The position numbers were made by a program, and so were the translations under genes. Below, in pieces: positions 7,808-17,043 of a stretch of 64,000 nucleotides of DNA. Each line of letters begins with the position of its first letter. Within the stretch, counting starts at the first letter, position 1. The notes under the pieces are model-generated. The model was not told the origin of the DNA and made no database searches. It saw only the letters and a list, made by a program, of their open reading frames with translations. The DNA is from an uncultured beta proteobacterium (GTDB lineage Bacteria; Pseudomonadota; Gammaproteobacteria; Burkholderiales; Burkholderiaceae_C), in the NCBI GenBank assembly GCA_903960915.1, contig CAJCCO010000090.1, positions 1 through 64,000 on the forward strand, in the 5' to 3' direction.

Positions 7808-9139
7808 GTGAAAGCTCAAACCGGTAAAGCCAAAGTGGCGACGCACGCGACCCCTAAAGTGGCCGCCAAAGCACAGTCTGCCAGCAAAGCCGTCGCCAAG
7901 TCAGCCGCCAAATCGGTCGTCAAGGCCAAAGCGCCGGTTGCCAAGGCGAAAGCGGTGCTAGCCAAGGCCGTCATAGCCAAGGGGGTGGGTAAAGCGGTCA
8001 AGGGGGTTGCTCAGGCGGTTAAGAAACCCGCGGTGAAGGCCCAGGCGGCTAAACCCAAGGCCAAATTGGTGTTGTCCAAGCCACAGACTGTCGCCAAGTC
8101 TGGGGCTAAATCAGCGCTTAAACCGGTTGATAAACCTGTTGCTAAATCTGTCGTTAAACCTGTCGTTAAACCCGCCACCAAATCGGTGGCTAAACCAGCG
8201 GCCAAACCAGCAGCTAAGCCGGTTGCCAAAACAGTTGCTCAATCAGCAGCCAAACCAGCTGCTAAACCAGTTGCCAAGCCGATGCCCAAGGCCACCCAGC
8301 CCGTTGCGGCCAAACCGGTGGCTGTGAAAGCAGCGTCTCCCCAAATTGCCAAACCCGAAGTGGTGGCAACCTCTACCAAGAAAGCTTCCCCTGTGTCCCC
8401 TGTGAAATCTCCTGCCAAGTCTTCTGCCAAATCTCCTGCGAAATCACCTGAAAAGGCTGCCGTCAAGGCGCCCGTTGTGGCTGCGGTTGCCGCGCCTGTT
8501 GAATCCCGTCCTATTCCCATGACCAGCCCCCCGTCTCCCGTGCGGGCCGGTCGTCCGTCGTCCCGTCTGGCACAGCTCACCGTGCCTTCCATGGCGCAGT
8601 CGGTCGCCTCCACAGCGGCCAAATCCAGCTTTTCTAAAGACGTGACCGTGCCGCACATCGTGCCGCCACTGGCATCGTCCGTGAAGAAAGACCCCAAGCT
8701 GGCCAATAACTGGAAGCTCAAGCCGCTCGATCAGTTGACTGATGCAGACCTCATCGCCATGCCTGACGATGCGTACATGAATGACGTTCAGTTGGCGTAT
8801 TTCCGCCGCAAGCTCTCCGTGCTGAAGCAAGAAATTCTCAGCAACGCGGGTGAAACCACCGAGCATTTGCGTGAAGACACCGTGGTGGTGCCTGACCCGG
8901 CTGACCGTGCCACCATCGAGGAAGAACACGCCCTAGAGCTGCGCACGCGAGACCGTGAGCGCAAATTGCTGAAGAAAATCGAGCAGTCCATTGGCCGCAT
9001 TGATGCCGGCGACTACGGCTATTGCGATGAAACCGGCGAAGCCATTGGTGTGGGCCGCTTGCTGGCTCGTCCCACGGCCACGCTGTCGCTTGAGGCGCAG
9101 CAGCGTCGTGAGCTCAAACAAAAAATGTTTGGTGACTGA
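7808..9139 (+). CDS. dksA: DksA-type RNA polymerase regulator with long Lys/Ala-rich N-terminal extension
   Basis: The last ~144 residues (about 300-443) are a DksA domain. It has the coiled-coil tip DPADRA (Asp363, Asp366) that enters the RNA polymerase secondary channel and a degenerate zinc-finger region, YGYCDETGEAIGVGRLLARP. Only one Cys (Cys406) of the four found in E. coli DksA remains; similar zinc-less forms are known in other proteobacteria. The preceding ~290 residues are low-complexity Lys/Ala/Pro/Val repeats (KPVAKSVVKP-like) resembling bacterial histone H1-like tails. The start is GTG at 7808, with AGGAGG at 7796-7801. DksA acts with ppGpp on stable-RNA and amino acid promoters; what the tail adds is unknown. 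Confidence 0.9.
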   Translation: MKAQTGKAKVATHATPKVAAKAQSASKAVAKSAAKSVVKAKAPVAKAKAVLAKAVIAKGVGKAVKGVAQAVKKPAVKAQAAKPKAKLVLSKPQTVAKSGAKSALKPVDKPVAKSVVKPVVKPATKSVAKPAAKPAAKPVAKTVAQSAAKPAAKPVAKPMPKATQPVAAKPVAVKAASPQIAKPEVVATSTKKASPVSPVKSPAKSSAKSPAKSPEKAAVKAPVVAAVAAPVESRPIPMTSPPSPVRAGRPSSRLAQLTVPSMAQSVASTAAKSSFSKDVTVPHIVPPLASSVKKDPKLANNWKLKPLDQLTDADLIAMPDDAYMNDVQLAYFRRKLSVLKQEILSNAGETTEHLREDTVVVPDPADRATIEEEHALELRTRDRERKLLKKIEQSIGRIDAGDYGYCDETGEAIGVGRLLARPTATLSLEAQQRRELKQKMFGD

Positions 9140-9210
9140 TGGTGCGTTCTTGTGGCTTCCTAGTGAAGTTACAGGCATGCCCTTAATGCCCTGATTCCAG
9201 GTAATCACCC

Positions 9211-9795
9211 ATGGTGGCCTCCACGCCTGACGCCGGACTGTTTACACGACTCGTCCGGCGTTTGTCCCTCTGGCTGCAACCGCGTGCACCACGTCGCTAT
9301 TCACACTTTTCCCGTTTTCGCCAATGCAACGCCTGGTTCAGGCCACGGCGCGAGGTGTCGGCCCAAGCCCTGGAAACGCGTGCAAACCGCCAGGACTTGG
9401 TCCGCCGCCGCGAGTTTGAACACCTGCGCAGCTTGCGCGCCAGCGCAGTTTGGCCCCCGCCCGGCCTGGACAAAGTGCCTGCCGCAGTGGCGCAACCGCT
9501 GCCCACGCCGACGCCGACGCCAGCACCAGCACCAGCACCAGCAACCAGTGCAATGGCACGCGCCCAGACCCTGCAAAAAATTGATGCCATTGAGGCCCTC
9601 ATGAGCCCTCAAAAAGCGGATGGCGGGGTGATCCTGCCTGCCGGGTCCGGGTGGGCGCTTGGCAACCCAAGTGCGGAGTCTCTAGGTGAGGGCGAAGGCG
9701 AAGACGCCGACGCAGACTCAGATGATGCGGCCACCCGCCTAGGTTCTGCGTCTGATCCATATCCTGCGAAACCGCCAAAGTCGGGGCCGGCCTGA
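9211..9795 (+). CDS. hypothetical protein with Pro/Thr/Ala repeat linker
   Basis: I do not recognise this 194-residue protein. Residues 1-85 are Arg-rich and basic (LVRRLSLWLQPRAPRRYSHF, NRQDLVRRREFEHLRSLRAS). A PTPTPTPAPAPAP linker near 98-112 follows, then a short helix (MARAQTLQKIDAIEALMS) and a Gly/Asp/Glu-rich acidic tail. No signal peptide or membrane segment is apparent. It lies between dksA (71 bases upstream) and hslV (91 bases downstream) on the same strand. The reading frame has a consistent GC-rich codon bias, which supports a real gene. The linker is encoded by short near-perfect repeats at 9504-9547. Confidence 0.6.
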   Translation: MVASTPDAGLFTRLVRRLSLWLQPRAPRRYSHFSRFRQCNAWFRPRREVSAQALETRANRQDLVRRREFEHLRSLRASAVWPPPGLDKVPAAVAQPLPTPTPTPAPAPAPATSAMARAQTLQKIDAIEALMSPQKADGGVILPAGSGWALGNPSAESLGEGEGEDADADSDDAATRLGSASDPYPAKPPKSGPA

Positions 9796-9886
9796 TGCCA
9801 CCCAGGGCGCTGCGCGCCTAAAATTCCTGCTTCTTCCCACTGCCCAGCCCCTTGTTATCGAGCGGCTGGGCCCGATTTGAGTACCC

Positions 9887-10432
9887 ATGGAACAATTTCA
9901 CGGCACCACCATCATCAGCGTCAGACGCCAGACGCCGCAGGGCATGCAAGTCGCCATTGGCGGCGACGGCCAAGTCACGCTGGGCCATATTGTGGTCAAA
10001 GGCACAGCCCGCAAAGTGCGCAAACTCCACCACGACCGGGTGCTGGCCGGTTTTGCCGGCGCCACGGCCGATGCCTTCACCTTGTTTGAGCGCTTTGAAG
10101 CCAAACTGGAAAAACACCAGGGGCATCTGGTGCGCGCGGCCATTGAGCTGACCAAGGACTGGCGCACCGACCGCGTCCTGCGCCGGCTGGAGGCCATGCT
10201 GGCCGTGGCCGACCTGGAAGCATCGCTCATCATCACCGGCAATGGCGATGTGCTGGAGCCCGAACACGGCGTGGTCACCATTGGCTCCGGCGGCGCCTAC
10301 GCCCAGGCCAGTGCGTTGGCCTTGTTGCACAACACCGACCTGTCGGCGCGCGACATCGTGAAGAAATCTTTGGAGATTGCTGGCGAGTTGTGCATCTACA
10401 CCAATATGAACCACACGATTGAAACGCTATGA
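9887..10432 (+). CDS. hslV: ATP-dependent protease, peptidase subunit HslV
   Basis: HslV forms the double-hexameric proteolytic core of the HslVU (ClpQY) heat-shock protease. The 181-residue protein begins [14 protein letters not shown], so a six-residue propeptide must be removed to expose catalytic Thr7. The following GGDGQVTLG and the C-terminal [12 protein letters not shown] are characteristic. The start codon at 9887 fits the betaproteobacterial form, which is longer at the N-terminus than the E. coli enzyme. The stop overlaps the hslU start by four bases. Confidence 0.96.
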   Translation: MEQFHGTTIISVRRQTPQGMQVAIGGDGQVTLGHIVVKGTARKVRKLHHDRVLAGFAGATADAFTLFERFEAKLEKHQGHLVRAAIELTKDWRTDRVLRRLEAMLAVADLEASLIITGNGDVLEPEHGVVTIGSGGAYAQASALALLHNTDLSARDIVKKSLEIAGELCIYTNMNHTIETL

Positions 10433-11760
10433 CCCCCCAGGACATCGTTGCTGAGCTGGATAAGCACATTGTTGGGCAGCACCAGGCCAAGCGCGCTGTA
10501 GCCATTGCCTTGCGCAACCGCTGGCGCCGACAGCAGGTGGAGCCTGGCTTGCGTGCTGAAATCACGCCCAAAAATATCTTGATGATTGGCCCCACGGGCG
10601 TCGGCAAGACAGAAATTGCGCGCCGCCTAGCCCGTTTGGCCGATGCGCCTTTCATCAAGGTGGAGGCCACCAAGTTCACTGAAGTGGGCTATGTGGGCAA
10701 GGATGTAGACGCCATCATTCGCGATCTGGCAGAAATTGCGGTGAAACAAACCCGAACATCGGCTAAAAAGCTGGTGCAAGAACGCGCTGCAGATGTTGCC
10801 GAAGAACGTGTGCTGGATGCGCTGGTGCCCCCAGCCCGTGGTGATTTTGGCTCCGAGCAGGCCAGCGGGGGCGAGAGCGCCACGCGCCAGGCGTTTCGAA
10901 AAAAGCTGCGCGAAGGCCAGCTGGCGGGCCGCGAGATTGAAATCGAGCTGGCGCAAGCCGCGCCACAGCTCGAGATCATGGGCCCCAGCGGCATGGAAGA
11001 AATGACCGAGCAACTGCGCGGCCTGTTCGGCCAGATGGGGCAGTCCAAAAGGCAGAGCCGAAAACTTAAGATTGAGGAAGCTTTGAAGCTGTTGACCGAC
11101 GAAGAGGCCGGAAAGCTGCTCAATGAGGAGGAGATCAAGACCCAGGCGATTCACATGCTTGAGCAAAACGGCATTGTGTTCATTGACGAGATTGACAAAG
11201 TCACCTCCCGCAGCGAAGGCGGCTCCGGGGGCGGGGCCGAAGTCTCGCGCCAGGGGGTGCAACGCGATTTGTTGCCGCTGGTAGAGGGCACCACCGTCAG
11301 CACCAAGTACGGCATGGTCAAGACCGACCACATCCTGTTCATTGCCTCGGGCGCTTTCCACCTGAGCAAGCCCAGCGACCTGATCCCCGAGTTGCAGGGC
11401 CGTTTCCCGATACGGGTGGAGCTGCAGTCTTTGTCGGTGCAAGACTTTATCGCCATCCTGACGCAAACCCATGCCTCGCTGGTGCGCCAGTACCAGGCTT
11501 TGCTGGCCACTGAAAACGTGCGCATCGAGTTCACCGACGAAGGCATTGCCCGGCTGGCGCACATCGCCTTTGAAGTCAACGAACGCACGGAAAACATCGG
11601 TGCCAGGCGTTTGTCTACCGTGATGGAGCGCTTGCTCGATGACGTCAGTTTTGATGCGGCCAGCCTGTCTGGGCAGACCATTTGCATAGACGCAGCCTAC
11701 GTGGACCAGCGTCTGGCGGCCCTAAGCCGCAACGAAGACCTGTCGCGCTACATTCTTTGA
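10429..11760 (+). CDS. hslU: ATP-dependent protease, ATPase subunit HslU
   Basis: HslU is the AAA+ unfoldase that feeds substrates to HslV. The 443 residues show Walker [10 protein letters not shown] at 54-62, the pore loop GYVG at about 87-90, the family-specific I domain (about 110-235) and Walker [11 protein letters not shown]. The sensor/arginine-finger region and a C-terminal [10 protein letters not shown] tail, which inserts into HslV, are also present. The ATG overlaps the hslV stop (ATGA). The pair precedes the dcw cluster with a 255-base gap carrying the mraZ control region. Confidence 0.97.
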   Translation: MTPQDIVAELDKHIVGQHQAKRAVAIALRNRWRRQQVEPGLRAEITPKNILMIGPTGVGKTEIARRLARLADAPFIKVEATKFTEVGYVGKDVDAIIRDLAEIAVKQTRTSAKKLVQERAADVAEERVLDALVPPARGDFGSEQASGGESATRQAFRKKLREGQLAGREIEIELAQAAPQLEIMGPSGMEEMTEQLRGLFGQMGQSKRQSRKLKIEEALKLLTDEEAGKLLNEEEIKTQAIHMLEQNGIVFIDEIDKVTSRSEGGSGGGAEVSRQGVQRDLLPLVEGTTVSTKYGMVKTDHILFIASGAFHLSKPSDLIPELQGRFPIRVELQSLSVQDFIAILTQTHASLVRQYQALLATENVRIEFTDEGIARLAHIAFEVNERTENIGARRLSTVMERLLDDVSFDAASLSGQTICIDAAYVDQRLAALSRNEDLSRYIL

Positions 11761-11931
11761 GCGTTTGACCTAAAAAAAACCAGGGCTTCAAGCATCACTT
11801 TCACAAGCTGTGCTAAGTGCTTAATTTAGAACGATTTTGTCGTTTGATTGCTTGATAAAACGGCGCTAAGTCCTTGATTTCATTGAAAAAAATCTAGCAA
11901 GCCTGTTTGCGGTTGGTCATTTTGCTGATAC

Positions 11932-11966
11932 AGTGCAAAAAAGTGCAATTTAGTGGTGAAAAGTGC
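11932..11966 (+). promoter_or_regulatory. putative MraZ operator: four AGTG repeats at 10-bp spacing
   Basis: The sequence AGTG begins at 11932, 11942, 11952 and 11962, exactly one helical turn apart, three of the four as AGTGC. MraZ proteins are known to bind tandem short direct repeats with 10-bp periodicity upstream of their own gene (TGGG-type in E. coli, GTG-type boxes in other phyla). The array ends 50 bases before the mraZ GTG start. It therefore fits autoregulation of the dcw operon. I could not assign clean -35/-10 hexamers nearby. Confidence 0.75.
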
Positions 11967-12015
11967 TTTTTCTTTTCCATTTCGTTGCCGCTGTCTCAAA
12001 AGAAGGTCTTCTGCC

Positions 12016-12444
12016 GTGTTTCAAGGTGCTTCGTCACTCAGTCTAGATGCCAAAGGTCGTTTGTCTGTGCCGACCCGGCACCGTGACGTTTTGAGCGCCA
12101 CGGCCGCAGCACAACTGACCATCACCAAGCACCCCCATGGCTGCCTGATGGTGTTTCCCCGCCCCGAGTGGGAGAAGTTTCGTGAGCGCATCAACACCTT
12201 GCCGATGTCGGCGCAGTGGTGGAAGCGCATATTTTTAGGCAACGCGATGGACGTCGAGATGGACGCCACCGGACGTGTGCTTGTGTCGCCCGAGCTGCGC
12301 AGTGCCGCCGGTATTTCGCGCGACACCGTGCTTCTGGGTATGGGCAGTTATTTCGAGCTTTGGGATAAGACAAGCTACGACGCGCAGGAAGCCAAGGCGA
12401 TGCAGGGTGATATGCCTGACGTCTTCAAGGACTTCTCTTTCTGA
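12016..12444 (+). CDS. mraZ: transcriptional regulator MraZ
   Basis: MraZ is an AbrB-like DNA-binding protein that represses the dcw cluster. The 142-residue form starting at GTG 12016 ([14 protein letters not shown]) matches the family. An in-frame GTG further upstream would add 21 residues that look unrelated to MraZ and would overlap the operator. The two MraZ half-domains each carry the DAKGR / DATGR signature (near residues 12-16 and 80-84). The first gene of the dcw operon, it is followed by rsmH after nine bases. Confidence 0.93.
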   Translation: MFQGASSLSLDAKGRLSVPTRHRDVLSATAAAQLTITKHPHGCLMVFPRPEWEKFRERINTLPMSAQWWKRIFLGNAMDVEMDATGRVLVSPELRSAAGISRDTVLLGMGSYFELWDKTSYDAQEAKAMQGDMPDVFKDFSF

Positions 12445-12453
12445 AGGCCTGCG

Positions 12454-13395
12454 GTGAACACACCATGGAAACACACCACGGTATTGTTGGACGAAGCAGT
12501 GAGCGCTCTTTTCAGCAACCCGGACGCCCCCCCCAACGACCCGAGCGCCGCTGAGGGCACCTATGTGGATGCCACCTTTGGCCGCGGTGGTCACAGCCGG
12601 CTGATTCTGTCGCGGCTCGGACCCAATGGGCACTTAATTGCGTTTGACAAAGACCTCGACGCCCTGGCTGAAGCCGCCACCATCAACGACCCCCGTTTTT
12701 CCATTCGCCACCAGGCGTTTAGCCATTTGGGCGAATTGCCGACTGCCAGCGTAGCAGGCGTGCTGCTGGACTTGGGCATCAGTTCGCCCCAGATCGACAA
12801 CCCGGCGCGCGGTTTCAGTTTCAGGTTCGAGGGTCCACTGGACATGCGCATGGACACCACCCGTGGCCAAAGCGTGGCGCAGTGGTTGCAAGAGGCGGAT
12901 ATAAATCAAATAGCGGAGGTGATTCGTGACTATGGTGAAGAACGGTTTGCTGGGTCCATTGCAAAGGCGATTGTTGCTCGCCGACAGGAACGGGGCCCTA
13001 TTACAAGCACCACCGAGCTGGCCCAGCTCGTGGCTGACACGGTCAAAACTCGCGAGCAGGGCCAGAATCCTGCAACGCGCACATTTCAGGCTTTTCGGAT
13101 TTTCATCAACGCCGAGCTTGAAGAGCTGCAACAAGCGCTAAGCGCCAGCCTGGAGGTTTTGCAGCCCGGCGGGCGACTGGTGGTGATCAGCTTTCACTCC
13201 CTGGAAGACCGCATCGTCAAACAATTCATTGCCAAGCATGCCAAGGATGAATACGACCGGCGCGCCCCCTTTGCCGTGCCCAAAATCATGAAGCTCAAGG
13301 CGCTGGACCGGCTCAAACCCAGTGCGGCAGAAGTGGCGGGCAACCCCCGCTCCCGCAGCGCCATCATGCGTGTGGCGCAGAGGATGGCGGCATGA
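12454..13395 (+). CDS. rsmH: 16S rRNA (cytosine-1402-N4) methyltransferase
   Basis: RsmH (MraW) methylates N4 of C1402 in the 16S rRNA decoding centre using SAM. The 313-residue protein starts with GTG in GCGGTGAACAC and has the family opening [10 protein letters not shown]. Other motifs are [12 protein letters not shown] (SAM loop), [28 protein letters not shown] and the C-terminal [14 protein letters not shown]. Its stop overlaps ftsL by four bases. The position directly after mraZ is universal in dcw clusters. Confidence 0.96.
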   Translation: MNTPWKHTTVLLDEAVSALFSNPDAPPNDPSAAEGTYVDATFGRGGHSRLILSRLGPNGHLIAFDKDLDALAEAATINDPRFSIRHQAFSHLGELPTASVAGVLLDLGISSPQIDNPARGFSFRFEGPLDMRMDTTRGQSVAQWLQEADINQIAEVIRDYGEERFAGSIAKAIVARRQERGPITSTTELAQLVADTVKTREQGQNPATRTFQAFRIFINAELEELQQALSASLEVLQPGGRLVVISFHSLEDRIVKQFIAKHAKDEYDRRAPFAVPKIMKLKALDRLKPSAAEVAGNPRSRSAIMRVAQRMAA

Positions 13396-13727
13396 CCCGC
13401 CTGAATATTTATTTGCTGCTGGCCGTTTTGGCCAGTGCCTTGTACCTGGTGGGCGTGCAGTACGAATCGCGCCGCGTTTTCTCCGAATTGGACAAAGCCC
13501 GCACCCAAGAGCGACGGCTGGAATCGGAAAATGAGCGGCTCCAGGTGGAGCGCCGCGCGCAAGCCACCCCGTTGCGGGTGGAAAAGCTGGCCAAAGAGCA
13601 ACTGCAAATGCGCACCGTGACGCCCGCCATTACCGATTACGTCATGGCCAATGGGGCGAGCGGCGCCAGTACAGTCAGTGCCGTCAATGGCACGCAGCCC
13701 GCCGTCAAGACAGGCGCTACGCCATGA
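13392..13727 (+). CDS. ftsL: cell division protein FtsL
   Basis: FtsL is a small bitopic inner-membrane protein that forms the FtsQLB subcomplex and helps activate FtsWI. The 111 residues have a membrane segment near the N-terminus (about 4-21, [18 protein letters not shown]). A periplasmic coiled coil with a Glu/Arg-rich heptad pattern follows (about 28-60), then the [14 protein letters not shown] motif. The length and four-base overlaps with rsmH and ftsI are as expected. Sequence conservation in this family is low, so the call rests on topology and position. Confidence 0.92.
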   Translation: MTRLNIYLLLAVLASALYLVGVQYESRRVFSELDKARTQERRLESENERLQVERRAQATPLRVEKLAKEQLQMRTVTPAITDYVMANGASGASTVSAVNGTQPAVKTGATP

Positions 13728-15466
13728 GCCGCAGCATTGCCTACACCTCCAGCCCCTTGCTGGCCAGCCGCACCCCGGTTTGGCGCAGCAAGTTTGTGGT
13801 GGGCACGATTGCGCTGTGCTTTCTTGGCCTGGCAGGGCGTGCGTTCTACATCCAGGTGGTGGCCAATGACTTCTTCCAGAAGCAGGGCGAGGTGCGCTTT
13901 GCACGCACCCTGGAACTGCCCGCCAACCGTGGCCGCATTCTGGACCGCAATGGTTTGATCCTGGCATCGAGCGTGCCCGTGCCCAGCCTGTGGGCCAGCC
14001 CGGAAGAAATTGACGGCGACAAAGCCCAACTGCAGCAGTTGGCCAAATTGCTGGAAATGCCCTGGCCAGAGCTGGAGAAAAAACTCGCCGACGAAGACAA
14101 GACCTTTGTCTGGCTCAAGCGCCAGGTGGAAGAGCCCTTGGCGCAAGAGATCATGGCCCTGGGTCTGAAGGGCGTTTACCAGCGCAAGGAGTACCGCCGT
14201 CAATACCCCGAGGGCGAAGCAGCGGCGCACGTGGTGGGCTTCACCAATGTAGAGGACGTGGGGCAAGAGGGCATTGAACTCGCTTTCAACAAAGAGCTGG
14301 CCGGACACGCCGGCTCGCGCCGCGTCATCAAGGACCGCATGGGTCGCGTGGTTGAGGCGGTGGGCGAGACCATTCCACCGGCTGACGGCGCCGACTTGCA
14401 GCTCAGCGTTGACAGCAAAGTGCAGTTCTTTGCCTACCAAAAATTGCGCGACGCCGTCACCGTCAACAAAGCCAAGGCGGGCAGTGTGGTGGTGCTCGAT
14501 GCCATCACCGGCGAGGTGCTGGCGCTGGCCAACTACCCCAGTTACGTGCCAGCCAAGCGGCAAAACCTCAGTGGCGAGCAGTTGCGCAACCGCGCCATGA
14601 CCGACACCTTTGAGCCCGGCTCCGTCATGAAGCCTTTCACCGTGGGCCTGGGTCTGGAGACGGGCCGCATCACGCCGCAATCCCTGATCGACACCGGCAA
14701 TGGCAAGTACAGCGTGACCGGCTCGGTCATCAGCGACTCGCACCCCAACGGCGTGTTGACGGTGGAAGGGGTGATCCAGAAATCCAGCAACATTGGCACC
14801 ACCAAAATTGCCATGCAGATGCAGCCGCGCGAAATGTGGGAAATTTTCTCGCAAGCTGGCTTTGGCCAAAAACCACAAATCACTTTTCCTGGCGCCGTGT
14901 CGGGTCGGCTGCGCCCCTACAAAACCTGGCGCCCGATCGAGCAGGCCACCATGTCTTACGGTTACGGCCTCTCGTCTTCACTCTTTCAGATGGCACGGTC
15001 TTACACCGTGTTCTCCCACGATGGGCAGATCATTCCCGCCACCATCCTCAAAACAAACGAGCCTGCGGTAGGCGTGCGCGTGTTCTCCGAGCGCACCGCT
15101 GGGCAGGTGCGAAAAATGCTGCAAATGGCAGCTGGCCCCGGCGGTACCGGTCAGAAAGCGCAAACCATTGGCTACTCGGTCGGGGGTAAATCGGGCACCG
15201 CGTACAAACAGATTGGCAAGGGCTACGGCTCCGTCGGCAACCGCAAATACCGCGGTTGGTTCGTGGGCATGGCGCCCATTGAGAAACCCCGCGTCATCAT
15301 TGCCGTCATGATTGATGAGCCCAGTGCCGGCCAGTACTACGGCGGTGCCGTGGCTGCGCCCGTTTTCAGTGAAGTGGCGCAGCAAACTTTGCGCATGCTG
15401 GGGGTTCAGCCCGATATGTCGGTCAAGCCGCAAATCGTGGCCAAAGAAGAGGTGGAGAGCTTTTAA
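13724..15466 (+). CDS. ftsI: peptidoglycan D,D-transpeptidase FtsI (PBP3)
   Basis: FtsI is the septal class B penicillin-binding protein that cross-links peptidoglycan together with FtsW. The 580 residues contain one N-terminal membrane anchor (about 26-46), a pedestal domain with RGRILDRNGLILA-type motif 1, and the transpeptidase domain. The active-site motifs are complete: Ser300 in SVMK (Lys303), SSN at 354-356 and KSGT at 489-492. ftsI overlaps ftsL by four bases and murE by one base (TAATG). Confidence 0.97.
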   Translation: MSRSIAYTSSPLLASRTPVWRSKFVVGTIALCFLGLAGRAFYIQVVANDFFQKQGEVRFARTLELPANRGRILDRNGLILASSVPVPSLWASPEEIDGDKAQLQQLAKLLEMPWPELEKKLADEDKTFVWLKRQVEEPLAQEIMALGLKGVYQRKEYRRQYPEGEAAAHVVGFTNVEDVGQEGIELAFNKELAGHAGSRRVIKDRMGRVVEAVGETIPPADGADLQLSVDSKVQFFAYQKLRDAVTVNKAKAGSVVVLDAITGEVLALANYPSYVPAKRQNLSGEQLRNRAMTDTFEPGSVMKPFTVGLGLETGRITPQSLIDTGNGKYSVTGSVISDSHPNGVLTVEGVIQKSSNIGTTKIAMQMQPREMWEIFSQAGFGQKPQITFPGAVSGRLRPYKTWRPIEQATMSYGYGLSSSLFQMARSYTVFSHDGQIIPATILKTNEPAVGVRVFSERTAGQVRKMLQMAAGPGGTGQKAQTIGYSVGGKSGTAYKQIGKGYGSVGNRKYRGWFVGMAPIEKPRVIIAVMIDEPSAGQYYGGAVAAPVFSEVAQQTLRMLGVQPDMSVKPQIVAKEEVESF

Positions 15467-17043
15467 TGCTTGAATTCCACCTGCCCCAAGAAGCCGCCCA
15501 ATGGTTGCGCAGCCGCGTGACGGGCACCCTGCAAACCGACAGCCGCTTAGTTCAACCCGGTGACGGTTTCATTGCCTGGCCTGGCGCCTCCACCGACGCA
15601 CGGCGTTTTGTCAACAGCGCGCTAGCTGGCGGCGCCAGCGCCTGCCTGGTGGAGCGCGAAGGCGTCGATGCCTGGGCCTTCACCCACGGGGGCGTAGCAG
15701 CCTACCCGGCACTCAAAGCCGCCAGCGGCCCTGTTGCTGCGGCCTACTTTGAACAGCCTACCCAGGCGCTGGACGTGATGGCCGTCACCGGCACCAACGG
15801 CAAAACCTCGATTGCCTGGTGGCTGGCGCAAGCGCTGTCCAACCTGAAGCAGCAACCGGCCATACCCTGTGCGCTGGTAGGTACTTTAGGCATTGGCCAA
15901 GTGCCTACGCCAAGGGGTGCAAGTACCGCTGATGCGCCAGACGGTGAAAGTTTGCGCCAACTCGTGCCCACCGGCTTGACCACGCCTGACCCTGTGCTGC
16001 TGCAGGCCAGTTTGCGCCGCTTTGTCGACCTGGGGGTGCGCGCCTGCGCCATTGAAGCCTCGTCTATTGGCCTGGAAGAACACCGGCTCGATGGTTGCCA
16101 GATTCGCACCGCCATCTTCAGTAACTTCACCCAAGACCATCTCGATTACCACGGCTCCATGCAAGCCTACTGGCTGGCCAAGGCGCAGCTGTTCCAGTGG
16201 CCCGGTTTGAAGTCAGCCGTGATCAATGTGGACGATGCGCGGGGTGCAGAACTGGCACAGTCGTTGCAAGACCAAGACCAAGACCAAGATCATCCGATTG
16301 ACGTGTGGACCGTGTCCGTGACCGGGCCGGCCAAGTTGCAAGCGCAAAACATTCGTTACGACGCACAGGGCCTGAGTTTTTCTGTGGTGGAAGCCCAGGC
16401 AAGCGAGGAATTGCACAGCCGCGTCATCGGTACCTACAACGTCAGCAACCTGCTGTGCGTCATCGCTGCCCTGCGTTCGCTGGGTGTGTCTTTGGCGGCT
16501 GCGGTGGACACCTGCCATGACTTGAGCCCGGTGCCTGGCCGCATGGAATGTGTGGGCGAGCCAGGCCAACCCTTGGCGGTTGTGGACTACGCCCACACCC
16601 CCGACGCTTTGGGCAAAGCCCTGGAGGCTTTGCGCACCTTGAGCCGCACCCGCGGCGGACAACTCTGGTGCGTGTTCGGCTGCGGCGGCGACCGCGACGC
16701 CTCCAAGCGCCCCCTGATGGGCTCCATGGCGGGGCTGCATGCCGACCAGATCGTGGTGACCACGGATAACCCGCGCAGCGAAAAGCCGCAAACCATCATC
16801 AGCCAAATTTTGCTGGGCCTGAGCGGTCACCCCGGCGTCACGGTGCAGGCCGACCGCGCCCTGGCCATTGCCCAGACCCTGGCCGAGGCTGGCCCCCACG
16901 ACGTCGTGCTGGTGGCGGGCAAAGGGCATGAGGATTACCAGGAAACAGCCGGCCAACGCCAGCCGTTCTCCGACCTCGCGCACGTGCGGCAGGCCTTGCG
17001 CCATTGGGCAGCCCCAGCCTCTGTCGGAGGCCGCCATGCATGA
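15466..17043 (+). CDS. murE: UDP-MurNAc-L-Ala-D-Glu: meso-DAP ligase
   Basis: MurE adds meso-diaminopimelate to the cytoplasmic peptidoglycan precursor using ATP. The 525-residue protein has the Mur ligase P-loop TGTNGKTS at about 108-115 and the central DHLDYHGSM motif. The DNPR sequence at about 434-437 marks meso-DAP rather than lysine specificity, consistent with dapF in the same window. A short Asp/Gln-rich run near residue 268 (QDQDQDQD) is an unusual insertion. The start codon shares one base with the ftsI stop, and the last eight bases overlap murF. Confidence 0.96.
   Translation: MLEFHLPQEAAQWLRSRVTGTLQTDSRLVQPGDGFIAWPGASTDARRFVNSALAGGASACLVEREGVDAWAFTHGGVAAYPALKAASGPVAAAYFEQPTQALDVMAVTGTNGKTSIAWWLAQALSNLKQQPAIPCALVGTLGIGQVPTPRGASTADAPDGESLRQLVPTGLTTPDPVLLQASLRRFVDLGVRACAIEASSIGLEEHRLDGCQIRTAIFSNFTQDHLDYHGSMQAYWLAKAQLFQWPGLKSAVINVDDARGAELAQSLQDQDQDQDHPIDVWTVSVTGPAKLQAQNIRYDAQGLSFSVVEAQASEELHSRVIGTYNVSNLLCVIAALRSLGVSLAAAVDTCHDLSPVPGRMECVGEPGQPLAVVDYAHTPDALGKALEALRTLSRTRGGQLWCVFGCGGDRDASKRPLMGSMAGLHADQIVVTTDNPRSEKPQTIISQILLGLSGHPGVTVQADRALAIAQTLAEAGPHDVVLVAGKGHEDYQETAGQRQPFSDLAHVRQALRHWAAPASVGGRHA

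Noticed and set aside
8127-8300. Possible CRISPR-like or minisatellite repeat in the dksA tail.
   Set aside because: The periodicity follows Lys/Ala/Pro codons of a continuous reading frame; there are no unique spacers or conserved repeat unit.
11953-12015. Upstream extension of mraZ from a GTG at 11953.
   Set aside because: The added residues are basic and unlike MraZ, and the segment coincides with the phased AGTG operator, so it is more likely untranslated.
16266-16295. Asp/Gln-coding repeat in murE as a possible frameshift hotspot.
   Set aside because: The frame is intact through the repeat and all downstream MurE motifs are present; it is just a short low-complexity insertion.
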